Assembly (NCBI GenBank): GCA_037355855.1
Contig: CM074769.1
Location: 992,001-1,056,000 of the forward strand
DNA: 64,000 nt
Origin: Pseudo-nitzschia pungens
Taxonomy: Eukaryota; Bacillariophyta; Bacillariophyceae; Bacillariales; Bacillariaceae
Direction of reading: 5' to 3'
Below are positions 9,659 through 19,048 of the stretch, in pieces. A program made the position numbers and the translations under genes. The notes below the pieces were generated by a model that was not told the DNA's origin, did not search any database, and worked only from the letters and a program-made list of their open reading frames with translations. How positions within the stretch are numbered: position 1 is the stretch's first letter; the number at the start of each line of letters is the position of its first letter.

Positions 9659-12600
9659 TTACTGTGCCTTTCGCTTGGCATAAGCATCTTGGTAAGCAAT
9701 GTAGTCAGCTTCACTGACTCCCATTACCATATTTCTAAATTTCCTAAACAGGGATCCCTGTAATGGCTTTGTGAAGTAGTCGGCTAGCATCTCCTCTGTT
9801 GGACAATACTGGATCGAAATCTCCCCTTTCTTCACTCTGTCTGTGATTAGAAAGTACCGGATATTGATGTGACGAGTCCGCTTGGTGCTAGATGACTTTC
9901 CGTTCATTTCTAGTTTCATTGAGCTGGTATTGTCTTGGTTTAAGATGTTCTTCTCCCCAATGTACTTCTTGGCTTTTTCTCTGTCGATGAATTCATGCTC
10001 GACTCGCGCGGTGTATCCCTGCCATTCAAGGTAATAATGGCACCATAGATTGTAGGGGAGAGTATCATCCACTCCAACCAGCTCTGCTTCTGTTGAACTC
10101 TTTGTATTGAGCTTCTGTTTTGTTGATACTGCAAGCACGGCGCCTTGCCCGAATGTGAGAACCCCTCCGGTGTGACTCTTCATATCCGAGTGGACCGCAA
10201 ATGATGCGTCCACATACCAGTAAGCGTTTCCGGTGGTGTCCCATCCCAGTACGAGTGGTAAGAATACAGTTCCCCGCACATATCCGAGCACGCGCTTGAG
10301 TTTCTTCCAGTCGTCCCTATCTGGGCTCGCCACCCGAGTACATAGGAATGCGATTGCGGTCTGTATGTCCGGTCGTGCCCGTTTGCTTGCAAATAGTAGC
10401 TGAGCCACGTGTTTGTGGAACGTCTCAGCATCTTCCTTGTTGAGCTTGTCGCCGTCTTGATTAGTTTTGAATAGGTGGTCCGATGCTGGTGTTGGAATCA
10501 CCCTCTGCTCCAGCAATGTCGATGGCAGGTCACTCAAGATTCCCTCCAGGTAGTCAAACATGCTGAATTTCACCTTTCCTTCCTCCGTATAATCGATGGT
10601 CATGCCCACATAGTCATGCACCCGACCCCGGGTTACGGTGAGTGGTGACTCAACGCCGAACACTTTGTTAAGGTCATCCAACACGCCGGTAACCACCGAT
10701 GGATCCTTGTGTGAGATCTTCAGGTCGTCAACATGCCACACTATTGTGCACTGTTGCCCATTGATCATCTTGTTGGCGGTACATGTGTCATATGGGTTCA
10801 GTTTGAAACCCCATTTGATGAGTTGTCCTGAGAGGCGCTCCCAGAACAGGAGAGCAGCTCTTAGGGTGCCATATATGGCCTTGTCGGCTTGCGTGTACAA
10901 TACCTTGTGCCCTTTTCGCTCCAGCATATGCTTTCGATACACTCCAGGGTCGATTCTAGCCAACAGCTCGGCCATTGGGCCATCAAATCGAATGTGCACG
11001 ATCTCTCCTTCTGGCATTGGTGTCTGCAGAAATGCCCCCGGTATGTCGGCTGTCGCTACGTCGCGTCCCTCAATGGCATCAATTAAACACGTTAACATGA
11101 GGCCATGGAGAGATACAGTGGGTGAGTAGGTGTCCTCACGAGATATGAAGTCTCGTTGCGTTCGGCCATCGGCACAGCCTCGGGCCTTAATTTTACCACA
11201 GCGCTTCCGCTTAAGAAACATCAAGTACGGCAACGCTCGCTTTATCTCTTCACGAGTCATGTCTTTTATACTAACCGGGTGAACAACTTTTCTCTCGTGT
11301 AGCTGTTTCAGTTCAGTCAGCACTGCTTCTACACCGGCCGTTCCAAACAGCTTCAGTCCGGCCTTGACCCCGTATTGTTTTGTAACAAGGGACGCATCAA
11401 TATTGTTGTATGCTGCAATTGCGTTGGAGATGAACACATAGTGCGCGTGTTGTGTTTCGAGGCGCTTGATTGCCCGCCCGAGTCCTCCGGTGAACATGTT
11501 GGAGTGGTGGGAAACGTGCGCCCGGTGGTGGACACTTGTTGCATAACCATCGCTGGCGTTGTATTTGTTGTGTCCCCTGGTTACTCGTGGTCTGAGTGTC
11601 ATTGTGGTGCTGCTCTCGTCTTCATTGTTGCTGTTGCTGTTATTATGGTTGGCAGCGTCCACACTCCTATTGTCCTCCTCCTCCTGTAGTTCCTCGTTAT
11701 CCTGTGCGGAATCGTGTTGGAGGTCATCTTCCTCGTGGGACTGGTCGTCTGCCGCTCCTTGTTCCTCGTTAAACGACATGTCACACGCGTTGCCACATGC
11801 ATTGGTGTCGTTTTCTGTCTCTTTGTTATCGCCCGTCGACCCAGCGCGCTCGCTTGAGCGGTCCACGCTCTGGGACTCGACCGTTGAGTCGTCGTCCACC
11901 GAATGGTCTTCTTCTGGTGGTGGGGAGTTAGGTTCACTGTCAGTCTCACTTTCCCCATTGCTAACTTCGTGTGTGATGGATTCCCCACCATGGTGGTCTT
12001 CATCTCCGTTCGCTTCTTCTACATCGTCGGCGAGGGTCCCGGTACTGGCGTCTTCCTCGGGATCACTTAATTCGGCTTCGTCCACGAACCCGGTAAGTTC
12101 TGTATCCACTGTCGAGTCGTCAGGTGTGAAAGAACGGTCGGAGGCGCCATCGTCACTGCCGATTGATTCTGTGTCGATGTCTAATATGGTTGTCTCACCA
12201 TGACTGTCCCCGAATATTACGCCAATGGGCGCATTCTGTTCGGCGGCAATTTGCTCCACTCTAGAAATGACCATATCGGTCATATGTGCGGCAGTTGCCG
12301 TCTGCCGGCGAATTCGGCGACCGGTCTTCAGATCGAACAAATACATTGCTCCACTTCTGTCACCTGTTGGTCGGAGGTAAATTGTGTCACGCGCTCGAGG
12401 GTTCATTGTGTTGTCGTTGGCGTCCTCGTGTGCGAGCACATAGTCCCCGAACTGGAACTTGCAGTGTTTTGTTGCATCAAGCCGTACGCCGGTTAGGAGT
12501 TGCCTTGGAGAGATTGTTGCTGACACTCCTACTTTGTTGCACCAATTGTTCAACCAAAAGATTGCAGCGGCAACCATGTCGATTGTGATCCGACGTGGAA

Positions 12601-15016
12601 GGCGCTTAAATGGTATCGAAGCAAACAAGCAACGGATTCTCTCTTTGCAAGTGCGATTGTCCCGTTCGACATAGGGCTCATGTTGGTTCCGGGCAACACC
12701 TTCAAACTGTACCGGTGGGTTCCGGTTGAGTAGGCTCTCACTGAGGCAATTGAACTCGTTGTCGCCGGATATGCATGTGACTATGAATCCTCGCCCGGCA
12801 TACAGACCAATGATTGCCCCAATAGTTTTGTTGAGGGTGGCTTGGGATGCGTCCTCGATAGCTGACACAGTCCGAAAGTATAGATGCCGCGAGACGCTTC
12901 GGAAGAACTTGATTCCGTTGACCGTAAATATGTCGACGCTCACGGTGACATGTCGGTAGCGATCGAGTATCTCGAATGGTACTGGAGTGGTGTCCTCGCG
13001 CACGTGTGCCGGCTGCTGTCGGACTGACTTCCCTTTGACAATGTTGGTGTTTGGCCCGAAGATATCTTCGGCGATAATAACGTCCCGCCGGGCAACCGGG
13101 CAACTCAACAGCATGTTGTTGTCAATCATCCTAAGGAACTCCTTGACGCTTGGAAAACCGAGTGTCTCCTGCAGTTTCCGAGCCCTGGTGGCCCGGCGAA
13201 CGTCCAGGTCTGAGTAGAGTTTCTTCTGTCCTTCAACCGAGGTTATCGCGAGCATTGTTCCATCGGTTTCGCGCAGGTCACAGTAGTACAGCCCACTGTC
13301 TGCTCGTGTAAATCTTCGTGTGCTGCCATCTGGCTTGTGCACGAAGAACGATTGGGTGATTGCAGTGTCAAGTGTGACGCGGTATGTGTCAGACACAAGG
13401 CTGAGTGATAGGATATTTGCCATTCCACCTTCCTGATACCACACAGTTCCAAACCCGGGCAAGTGTCCAATTTTGTCGACCACCACCACTCCTGCGTTGC
13501 AGTGGATTCGGATCTTGTTTCCATTCGGGTGGATCTGAATATCCCGGAGCAGCTTGGGGTTGCTTACACAATTGCATGTGGCCTGGCTGTCAAGGAGCAG
13601 CCAGTATGGGTCGATGTTGTTGGATCTTCCTTGAGAGAACATGTATTCTGTTGCGCCCCCAAGTTGGTGATGTGTCACCCGTGAGTCCTCACTCCTGGCT
13701 TTTTCGATGGTATGGGATTGTACGAAACAAAGCTCATCTAATGCGTCATCGTCGTCGATCGCTGCCATGAGGACTTGGGTTGCTTCCTTGATGGTGGGTC
13801 CCTTGGCTGTTGCCACCGACGAGTCATCATCGTCAGAGCTCTCGGTGGACTCTGTTTCGATAGCGTTGGATACAAGAGTGGTTCCATCGGTGGTGTCGCC
13901 TTGTTTGTCTCCTGACTTCTTGTTCTTTCCTTGTCCTTGGGTGTTGGACCGGGTTGATTTGTATTGACTCATTAGCTCAAGAGCTTTTGGTTGCGTCATG
14001 GGGTATACGTCGCTTCCTAGACTGTAGTTGTCTTTGAGGACACCGGCAAGATTGCGGTGTAGCTTGTTGTTGCTTCCGTTGACGATTACGACGGAGAGCA
14101 ACATTTCTTCCATGGCCAAGTGTATTTTGGATTGGTTGTTGGCGTCCATCTCTGTGTATTGTTCGTAGGTTGTGTCTGGGAATGATTTCTTTAACGTCAG
14201 CTTGATCATGGCCTTGGATCGAATGGTGATTCCTGCAGAGGTGAGTACATCGAAGCGGGCCTTGGTTTCTTCTGCATAAGTTGCGGCGTCTTTGTTGATG
14301 TCTTGTCTGCAGGAGAAGAACTTATAAATTTTGTTGATGGTGTCTACCATTGGGTGTACTTTGGTGGCACTGTCACGATAGCAATATTCTCTGAGGAGGG
14401 TGAGCAGTTGTATGGTGTCCTGGTTGGTTTCGGCGTCGGCCCATTCCTCGCATGTTTTCAGCTGCTGTTTCACTCCTGGGCTCAGCTGTCCCTCGATGGT
14501 TGAAAAGAGGCTTTTGAGATCTTCACAATACTGATCATACTTCTTTGCTGCTCGTTCACCTTTCTTCACCCAGAGCTCCTCCAACAGCCGCTTCTTATCT
14601 TCGTTTACGGTGCAGGAGCCATCTGCGTTCACGGTTGTGTATTTTGCAGCGTCCGGCATCGGTGGAAGGAAGTTGTCTTCTTCGAGTTTAGTTAGATCGA
14701 TCAATGTGGTCTTCACCTTGGAGTTCTTTTTCCCGGCCACGATTTTGAGTCCTTCAAACAGCTTGTCATATTGTCCGGATTTCGATCCATCTATGACTAT
14801 TCCTTTCAGTTCATCTTGGTCCAACCCATGGAATTTTCGTTCAGTTGTGGATGGCTTGCGTTCAGTTGTGGGTGCGCTTCCGGTGTTACTATTGTTTCGA
14901 CGGCTTCGGTTGCGCGATCGTCCGTTGCTGTTGTTGCCATTGTTGTTGCCATTGTTATTGTCATTGTTGCCGTGCGACCCTCCATTGGAGCTCTTCGGCG
15001 TGTTGAGTTGTTCCAT
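9659..15016 (-). CDS. Copia gag-pol polyprotein (Gag, protease, integrase, RT, RNase H)
   Basis: A 1785-aa uninterrupted ORF from the ATG at 15014-15016. An Asn/Ser/Gly-rich N-terminus and a Gag-like helical region occupy about 1-470, with no CCHC knuckle that I can see. The protease has LLLDSQATCN (Asp ~475). The integrase core has VDIFTVNG (~693), SGDNEF (~751) and EPYVERDN (~780), giving a D,D,E set. A long acidic linker (about 930-1180) follows. The reverse transcriptase has ADIPGAFLQTP (~1322) and WHVDDLK (~1427), so the usual YVDD box reads HVDD. RNase H has WYVDASFAVHS (~1600) and STEAELVG. The C-terminus has the conserved MLADYFTKPLQG. Gag and Pol are fused in a single frame, as in many copia elements. 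Confidence 0.93.
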   Translation of the reverse strand: MEQLNTPKSSNGGSHGNNDNNNGNNNGNNSNGRSRNRSRRNNSNTGSAPTTERKPSTTERKFHGLDQDELKGIVIDGSKSGQYDKLFEGLKIVAGKKNSKVKTTLIDLTKLEEDNFLPPMPDAAKYTTVNADGSCTVNEDKKRLLEELWVKKGERAAKKYDQYCEDLKSLFSTIEGQLSPGVKQQLKTCEEWADAETNQDTIQLLTLLREYCYRDSATKVHPMVDTINKIYKFFSCRQDINKDAATYAEETKARFDVLTSAGITIRSKAMIKLTLKKSFPDTTYEQYTEMDANNQSKIHLAMEEMLLSVVIVNGSNNKLHRNLAGVLKDNYSLGSDVYPMTQPKALELMSQYKSTRSNTQGQGKNKKSGDKQGDTTDGTTLVSNAIETESTESSDDDDSSVATAKGPTIKEATQVLMAAIDDDDALDELCFVQSHTIEKARSEDSRVTHHQLGGATEYMFSQGRSNNIDPYWLLLDSQATCNCVSNPKLLRDIQIHPNGNKIRIHCNAGVVVVDKIGHLPGFGTVWYQEGGMANILSLSLVSDTYRVTLDTAITQSFFVHKPDGSTRRFTRADSGLYYCDLRETDGTMLAITSVEGQKKLYSDLDVRRATRARKLQETLGFPSVKEFLRMIDNNMLLSCPVARRDVIIAEDIFGPNTNIVKGKSVRQQPAHVREDTTPVPFEILDRYRHVTVSVDIFTVNGIKFFRSVSRHLYFRTVSAIEDASQATLNKTIGAIIGLYAGRGFIVTCISGDNEFNCLSESLLNRNPPVQFEGVARNQHEPYVERDNRTCKERIRCLFASIPFKRLPRRITIDMVAAAIFWLNNWCNKVGVSATISPRQLLTGVRLDATKHCKFQFGDYVLAHEDANDNTMNPRARDTIYLRPTGDRSGAMYLFDLKTGRRIRRQTATAAHMTDMVISRVEQIAAEQNAPIGVIFGDSHGETTILDIDTESIGSDDGASDRSFTPDDSTVDTELTGFVDEAELSDPEEDASTGTLADDVEEANGDEDHHGGESITHEVSNGESETDSEPNSPPPEEDHSVDDDSTVESQSVDRSSERAGSTGDNKETENDTNACGNACDMSFNEEQGAADDQSHEEDDLQHDSAQDNEELQEEEDNRSVDAANHNNSNSNNEDESSTTMTLRPRVTRGHNKYNASDGYATSVHHRAHVSHHSNMFTGGLGRAIKRLETQHAHYVFISNAIAAYNNIDASLVTKQYGVKAGLKLFGTAGVEAVLTELKQLHERKVVHPVSIKDMTREEIKRALPYLMFLKRKRCGKIKARGCADGRTQRDFISREDTYSPTVSLHGLMLTCLIDAIEGRDVATADIPGAFLQTPMPEGEIVHIRFDGPMAELLARIDPGVYRKHMLERKGHKVLYTQADKAIYGTLRAALLFWERLSGQLIKWGFKLNPYDTCTANKMINGQQCTIVWHVDDLKISHKDPSVVTGVLDDLNKVFGVESPLTVTRGRVHDYVGMTIDYTEEGKVKFSMFDYLEGILSDLPSTLLEQRVIPTPASDHLFKTNQDGDKLNKEDAETFHKHVAQLLFASKRARPDIQTAIAFLCTRVASPDRDDWKKLKRVLGYVRGTVFLPLVLGWDTTGNAYWYVDASFAVHSDMKSHTGGVLTFGQGAVLAVSTKQKLNTKSSTEAELVGVDDTLPYNLWCHYYLEWQGYTARVEHEFIDREKAKKYIGEKNILNQDNTSSMKLEMNGKSSSTKRTRHINIRYFLITDRVKKGEISIQYCPTEEMLADYFTKPLQGSLFRKFRNMVMGVSEADYIAYQDAYAKRKAQ

Positions 15017-15121
15017 GCTGGAGGATGATGTTATCGACTACAACAGCTGGATGTAGCGCTCGGAGGATGTATATCTACTCAACGTGCGCTATCGAAACGC
15101 TATGGTGGTCTCGAGAACCGG

Positions 15122-15138
15122 TAGTTTAAATACTTGTA
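15122..15138 (-). other. Putative self-priming primer binding site
   Basis: The first 17 bases after the 5' LTR on the element strand are TACAAGTATTTAAACTA. They do not start with the TGG expected for pairing to a tRNA 3' CCA end. They are the exact reverse complement of 17 bases inside the LTR (15201-15217, and 9413-9429 in the other LTR). Complementarity starts exactly at the LTR boundary. This resembles the self-priming site of the fission yeast Tf1 element; the function is inferred. Confidence 0.55.
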
Positions 15139-15398
15139 TGTTGAATCCAGTAGTTCGTCTACGAAAACCTCAAAGAGCACAATTAACTCTGTTGGTTAGA
15201 TACAAGTATTTAAACTATGAGTAATGGATCTTGGATCGGTGCTTTGTTGTTATCCATTGGATGCATTCAGCCACCTCAGGATGACTCGACTACGTCATTC
15301 TTACTTGTGATGAATGACTGTCATCATCCTCATACCGTCCATACATATGTATATGTGTTATTTGATAATTGTGCCAATGGAACGGCACATTCCCAACA
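15139..15398 (-). repeat. 5' LTR of the copia element
   Basis: 260 bp, TG...CA ended, matching 9351-9610 base for base by eye. It should carry the element promoter. The candidate transcript start inferred from the self-priming model is near 15217. Confidence 0.93.
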
Positions 15399-15403
15399 TT
15401 TTT
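15399..15403. repeat. Target site duplication (right), TTTTT
   Basis: Five T residues next to the LTR end CAACA, matching 9346-9350. Confidence 0.8.
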
Positions 15404-16556
15404 ATCTTATTTTTCAGGATGGAAGAAGCAAAACATGGCGGTGGAAAAAGTTTGTGGTACAGTAATCTTTTTTAAAAGTTACTGTAGTCCGTGATCTTAC
15501 CGGTACTTCACACAACCAAAAAAGCAACACTCTTCACTTTTCACAAACGGATACATTGCGAAATTTCAAAAGCCCTCGGGGTGAGTCCCATTCCGGTGAA
15601 GCGGTTAGTGAACTGAAAGTAAGTATTACTTCGTCATTCTATTCACGTGCGATAGTACCGGTAAGTTTCTCGTATTCAATTCGTTCAAATTGTATTTTTT
15701 GAAATAATGATTAAAAACAAAAAAATACACATAAAAAAGAGTACGTAAAAGTAAGGTTGCGTGTATGCATCAACAATCACTTCTTTATTCATACTACCAA
15801 AAAGAAAATACGAAGTCGTACTAGTACTTGTTTGAATCATTCCATCAATCAAACAACACCAACATGGTACTGATATCCCGTACGCTCTACTGGGATTGTT
15901 CATCGGATTTCGTGTTGTAACGAAGTAGAGTGAGCGCTTTCTCTCATGTTTATAACAGCACCACTAGTACTAGTACTACTACTCTACTAGTACAAGTACT
16001 AGGAGTAACTTGAGTTACAGCAGCTGCTGGCAGACGAGCGATAGACGTAATTCAGGACATTTTTGAGTTGTTAGTAGTACTGCTGTACTGGTACTTGTAT
16101 GGTGAATGCTAGTAGAAGAAGAATGAGGAGGAGTGCTACTAGTAGTAGTACTTATCCCTAAGTGTAAGGAACGAAATTGCGCGAAAGAAGAAGCAGCAAG
16201 AACGCTAATCAAATATGAAGTAATACTTCATGACAGCCATGCCCGCATGATTGCTGGAGTGGACGCTTGATTCTAATCCACCCTCAGAATTTCTAAAGCA
16301 TAATCTCTACTACTAGTGTACAATTTTCTTCAGAAACAACCCCCAAGTAAAGGAAGACATCATCAATTGAAAAGCTGAATGCTATTGCATTATGGTTAAC
16401 ATTGTTTTAAATTATACAGCAAGTGGAAGGGGGCAGAACCGTTTCCAACACATTAAATGCTTTCATCAATGGTTTCGAAATGCACAAGGAACCTTTCGGG
16501 AGCCACGGATTAGCCGACGATGCATAGATCGACCAACCAGTCTCATTCTTTGGTGG
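15404..16556. other. Intergenic region, former upstream DNA of presenilin-1
   Basis: Before the copia insertion this DNA lay directly upstream of the presenilin-1 ATG, so it probably contains the original promoter. It carries CTTACCGGTACTTCAC near 15496, TACCGGTAAG near 15656 and AGT/ACT-type triplets at about 15960-16005 and 16131-16152. No gene was found. The last part is the 3' flank of presenilin-2. Confidence 0.5.
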
Positions 16557-18375
16557 TTAGACATAGTAGGGCTTGAGCAGAATGCATTCTACCCATGGCT
16601 GGACCAAGAAGCGCGTCACGATATAAAAGAAAATTCCCAGGCAGATGGAAATGGGAAGAGCTGGAAGAGCATGGTGGAATACACTGAGAAGGATAAGTGT
16701 TCCGCCAAGTCCGGCCAAGATAACAAGCATGCATACTACAAACGTAGTGAAACTGTACTCTGCCGCCTTCGCGACCAGCACACTATAAAAGATGAAATCT
16801 CCCAGACCCAATCGGATGGTGTTTCTACCCATATCCTCCTCCTCTTGGTCATCCTCGCCATAGCTACTCGACTCAGCAAAAACACGTCCCTGACGATCAA
16901 CCCACAAAATTCGTTTTGGTTCGCCGTGTCTATTTCGTTCCAGGAAGACGGTTTTGCCCTTTCTTCGAATTCGTTCAATGCGACCTCCGTTGACTGGTAG
17001 CTCGACGACAATATCGGCTTTAAGCTGTTTCTTCGAAGGACTTTCTGGAATTTCGAACGGTTGACTCTCATCGGTTCCATCCAGCAGTGGTTGGTCGCTA
17101 CCATTGCTTTGCAGCGAACCACTGAAAAGGGGTCTCGACTGCAGTGGTACGTCAACCACAGGCAAGTTATAGACTTGTGCGACAGCTAAGGGTAATTCGA
17201 TTCGGAGTTCTCCACCAGAAGTTGATGTGGCGGCGCTGCTCTCGGCTTCGGATCGAGCACTGTGCACGGTTTCCGTGCTGCTGCGAGTACTGTTGGAACC
17301 ACCATAGTTTTGGCTCGTCGAAGGAACACCTGGTCGACGTGCTTCAGGAGGCAACTCGGCTTCGTAGAGAAGTCCAGGCATTTCCGGGGCATCTTCTTTG
17401 GACATTAATTCAACGAGCGCTTTCAGTGGACCACATGGCGTCAGAACAGCGCAAAGATCATACAAGGCGAGCATGAACAACAAAGACCAAGCCATCACGT
17501 CGTCGAAGAAACTCAAGTGCCATGCAAGGATGACAGATGTGCAAACCAAGTAGCCTTGTGTGACGTACTTGGGAACACCTTTTCCATAAAAGATGGCCAG
17601 AACTCCTACAGCTGCGAAATTCCAAAGAACCAAAACATATGTGATTTTGTCAACCGGTAAATCGTAAATTTGGATGGCAACCATCCAAATATGACCTCCC
17701 AGGAATCCCAAGAGACTCGTTGAAGCAAACATCATGTATCCAATCAAGCACCACATACAGTTGTACTTGTACAAAAGCACTATTACAAACGTCATTGCAC
17801 CAATGCCTGTCACCAAGATTAGTCCATTGACCAAACTCAAAAGTAACGCACTTAGCGCAGAGGAGTTTGACGTATCAAAATATTGATAGGCTTGTGCCAT
17901 GCTTGCAGCGCCTTCTTCCAATGTAGCTTCGTTGTTGATGAAAACAACAGCAAGCGCTGAAAGCACCATTGTAATGGAAACTGAATAAAAAGTACAAGAG
18001 GTATGATCATTGCCAAAGCCTTGGATGAGATTCCATTCGATTTGGTGAAAACTTCTGGTGCCAGGCACCCTTTGCTGCATACGGCACCGCAACGCACTCG
18101 ACCTTTTACTCACCAGGAACGACAATCGCATAGAAGGACGACGAACTATACATCAATTCCTGCAGTGACATTTCTCGTTCTTCATATGAGGCGTCGTCTT
18201 GGGCGTCATCTCCATCGGATTCATCTCGGAACATTTCGGGGTGCCGAATAACGGCCCGAGAAGGCGAGAGAGGAACTCGTTCCTCGTCGCCATCATCTTC
18301 CATTTCCGCGTAGGCTGTTCCGGCGTCGTCGCCTTCCGGTTCCTGAGGACCGCTTTCTCCTCCACTTGGGTTCAT
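16557..18375 (-). CDS. PSEN: Presenilin, copy 2 (two exons: 18114-18375 and 16557-17980)
   Basis: A tandem paralogue of the presenilin at 7422-9314, same strand, 561 aa after splicing. The first exon (262 nt, ATG at 18373-18375) gives an acidic N-terminus ending in FYAIVVP. The second starts VSITMVLSALAVVF, matching the paralogue's VIPVTITMVVSALTVVF across the junction. Catalytic and signature motifs: LALYDLCAVLTPCGP (~260), LGLGDFIFYSVLV (~480), HHALPALPIS (~527). The TM6-TM7 loop is about 70 residues shorter than in copy 1. It probably also acts as a gamma-secretase-type intramembrane protease. Without splicing the second exon would need an unrelated N-terminus, so the intron is well supported. 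Confidence 0.92.
17981..18113 (-). other. Spliceosomal intron in presenilin-2
   Basis: 133 bp. Donor CCTG^GTGAGT, acceptor TTTTTATTCAG^TTTCC. Splicing joins CCT-G to TT-TCC and restores Pro-Val-Ser, exactly as the paralogue reads without an intron. Confidence 0.88.
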
Positions 18376-19048
18376 GGTGTTTAGGTTTTGCAATTCAATT
18401 TTGCTGTCTTTCTGGCCGCGAACAATCACGTGCTAACTACGGTCTATCTTCTCTGCTACAACCCTCGTCGAACAAACTTCTTGTGGTTTCTTTCAATCAG
18501 TCAATTGATTAGATTCAAATTCACAGTTGCGGCAACATTCGGTCAAGCGAACGTGCTGTGTGATGTTGCTACGGATCATCATTATCATGCCGAAAAGTTG
18601 TGTCCGACTTGAAAAACCGCGCGCACGGCGGGCATTTCATAACGGCTATTTTACGAAATCGCATACCCAGGTAAGATACCTCTGCACATTCATTATCTAT
18701 GCTTAGTACTCAGTAGAGGTATGATTAGTAACAGTACTCCGTACGGTACACATACTATGATAGACACTAAACCTTAAGGTTACATGTACCGTAACTTACT
18801 TTTGTCAACAGATTAAGATTACAGAGGTTGTGCAAACTATGATCTACGGTAACCTTACCTTTTCGAGTGGGGTTACTGGTAACTTACTTGTTCGCTTTCA
18901 GAATCAAATGCGCACGAAGTCGTTGGGTGAAAATCCTTTCTGCATCAACGGAAGCAGCACGGTAGGAGACGCAAAATCTAGAAAAGCGTACGTGACATAC
19001 TAGAAGGTGAGAAGCTCGTGTTAGATTTCTTTATTAACATCTGTTTCA
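18376..19048. other. Intergenic region between presenilin-2 and COG8
   Basis: Upstream of presenilin-2 and downstream of COG8. It contains GGTTACATGTACCGTAACTTAC near 18780 and GGTAACCTTACC near 18850, members of the dispersed motif family. No gene seen. Confidence 0.5.

Larger units (their letters stand above)
9351..15398 (-). mobile_element. Complete Ty1/copia (CoDi-like) LTR retrotransposon
   Basis: A 6048-bp element read on the minus strand. It has two 260-bp LTRs bounded by TGTTG...CAACA, a 5-bp TTTTT target duplication, one intact gag-pol ORF in the order protease-integrase-reverse transcriptase-RNase H (copia order), a polypurine-like stretch before the 3' LTR, and an unusual self-complementary primer site after the 5' LTR. 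I found no difference between the LTRs on reading them side by side, so insertion is recent and the element may be active. It landed between the presenilin-1 ATG and its original upstream DNA, in the same orientation as the gene. Confidence 0.95.

Noticed and set aside
11559..12203. Ser/Leu-rich plus-strand frame inside the copia element
   Set aside because: Antisense of the acidic linker of the gag-pol polyprotein.
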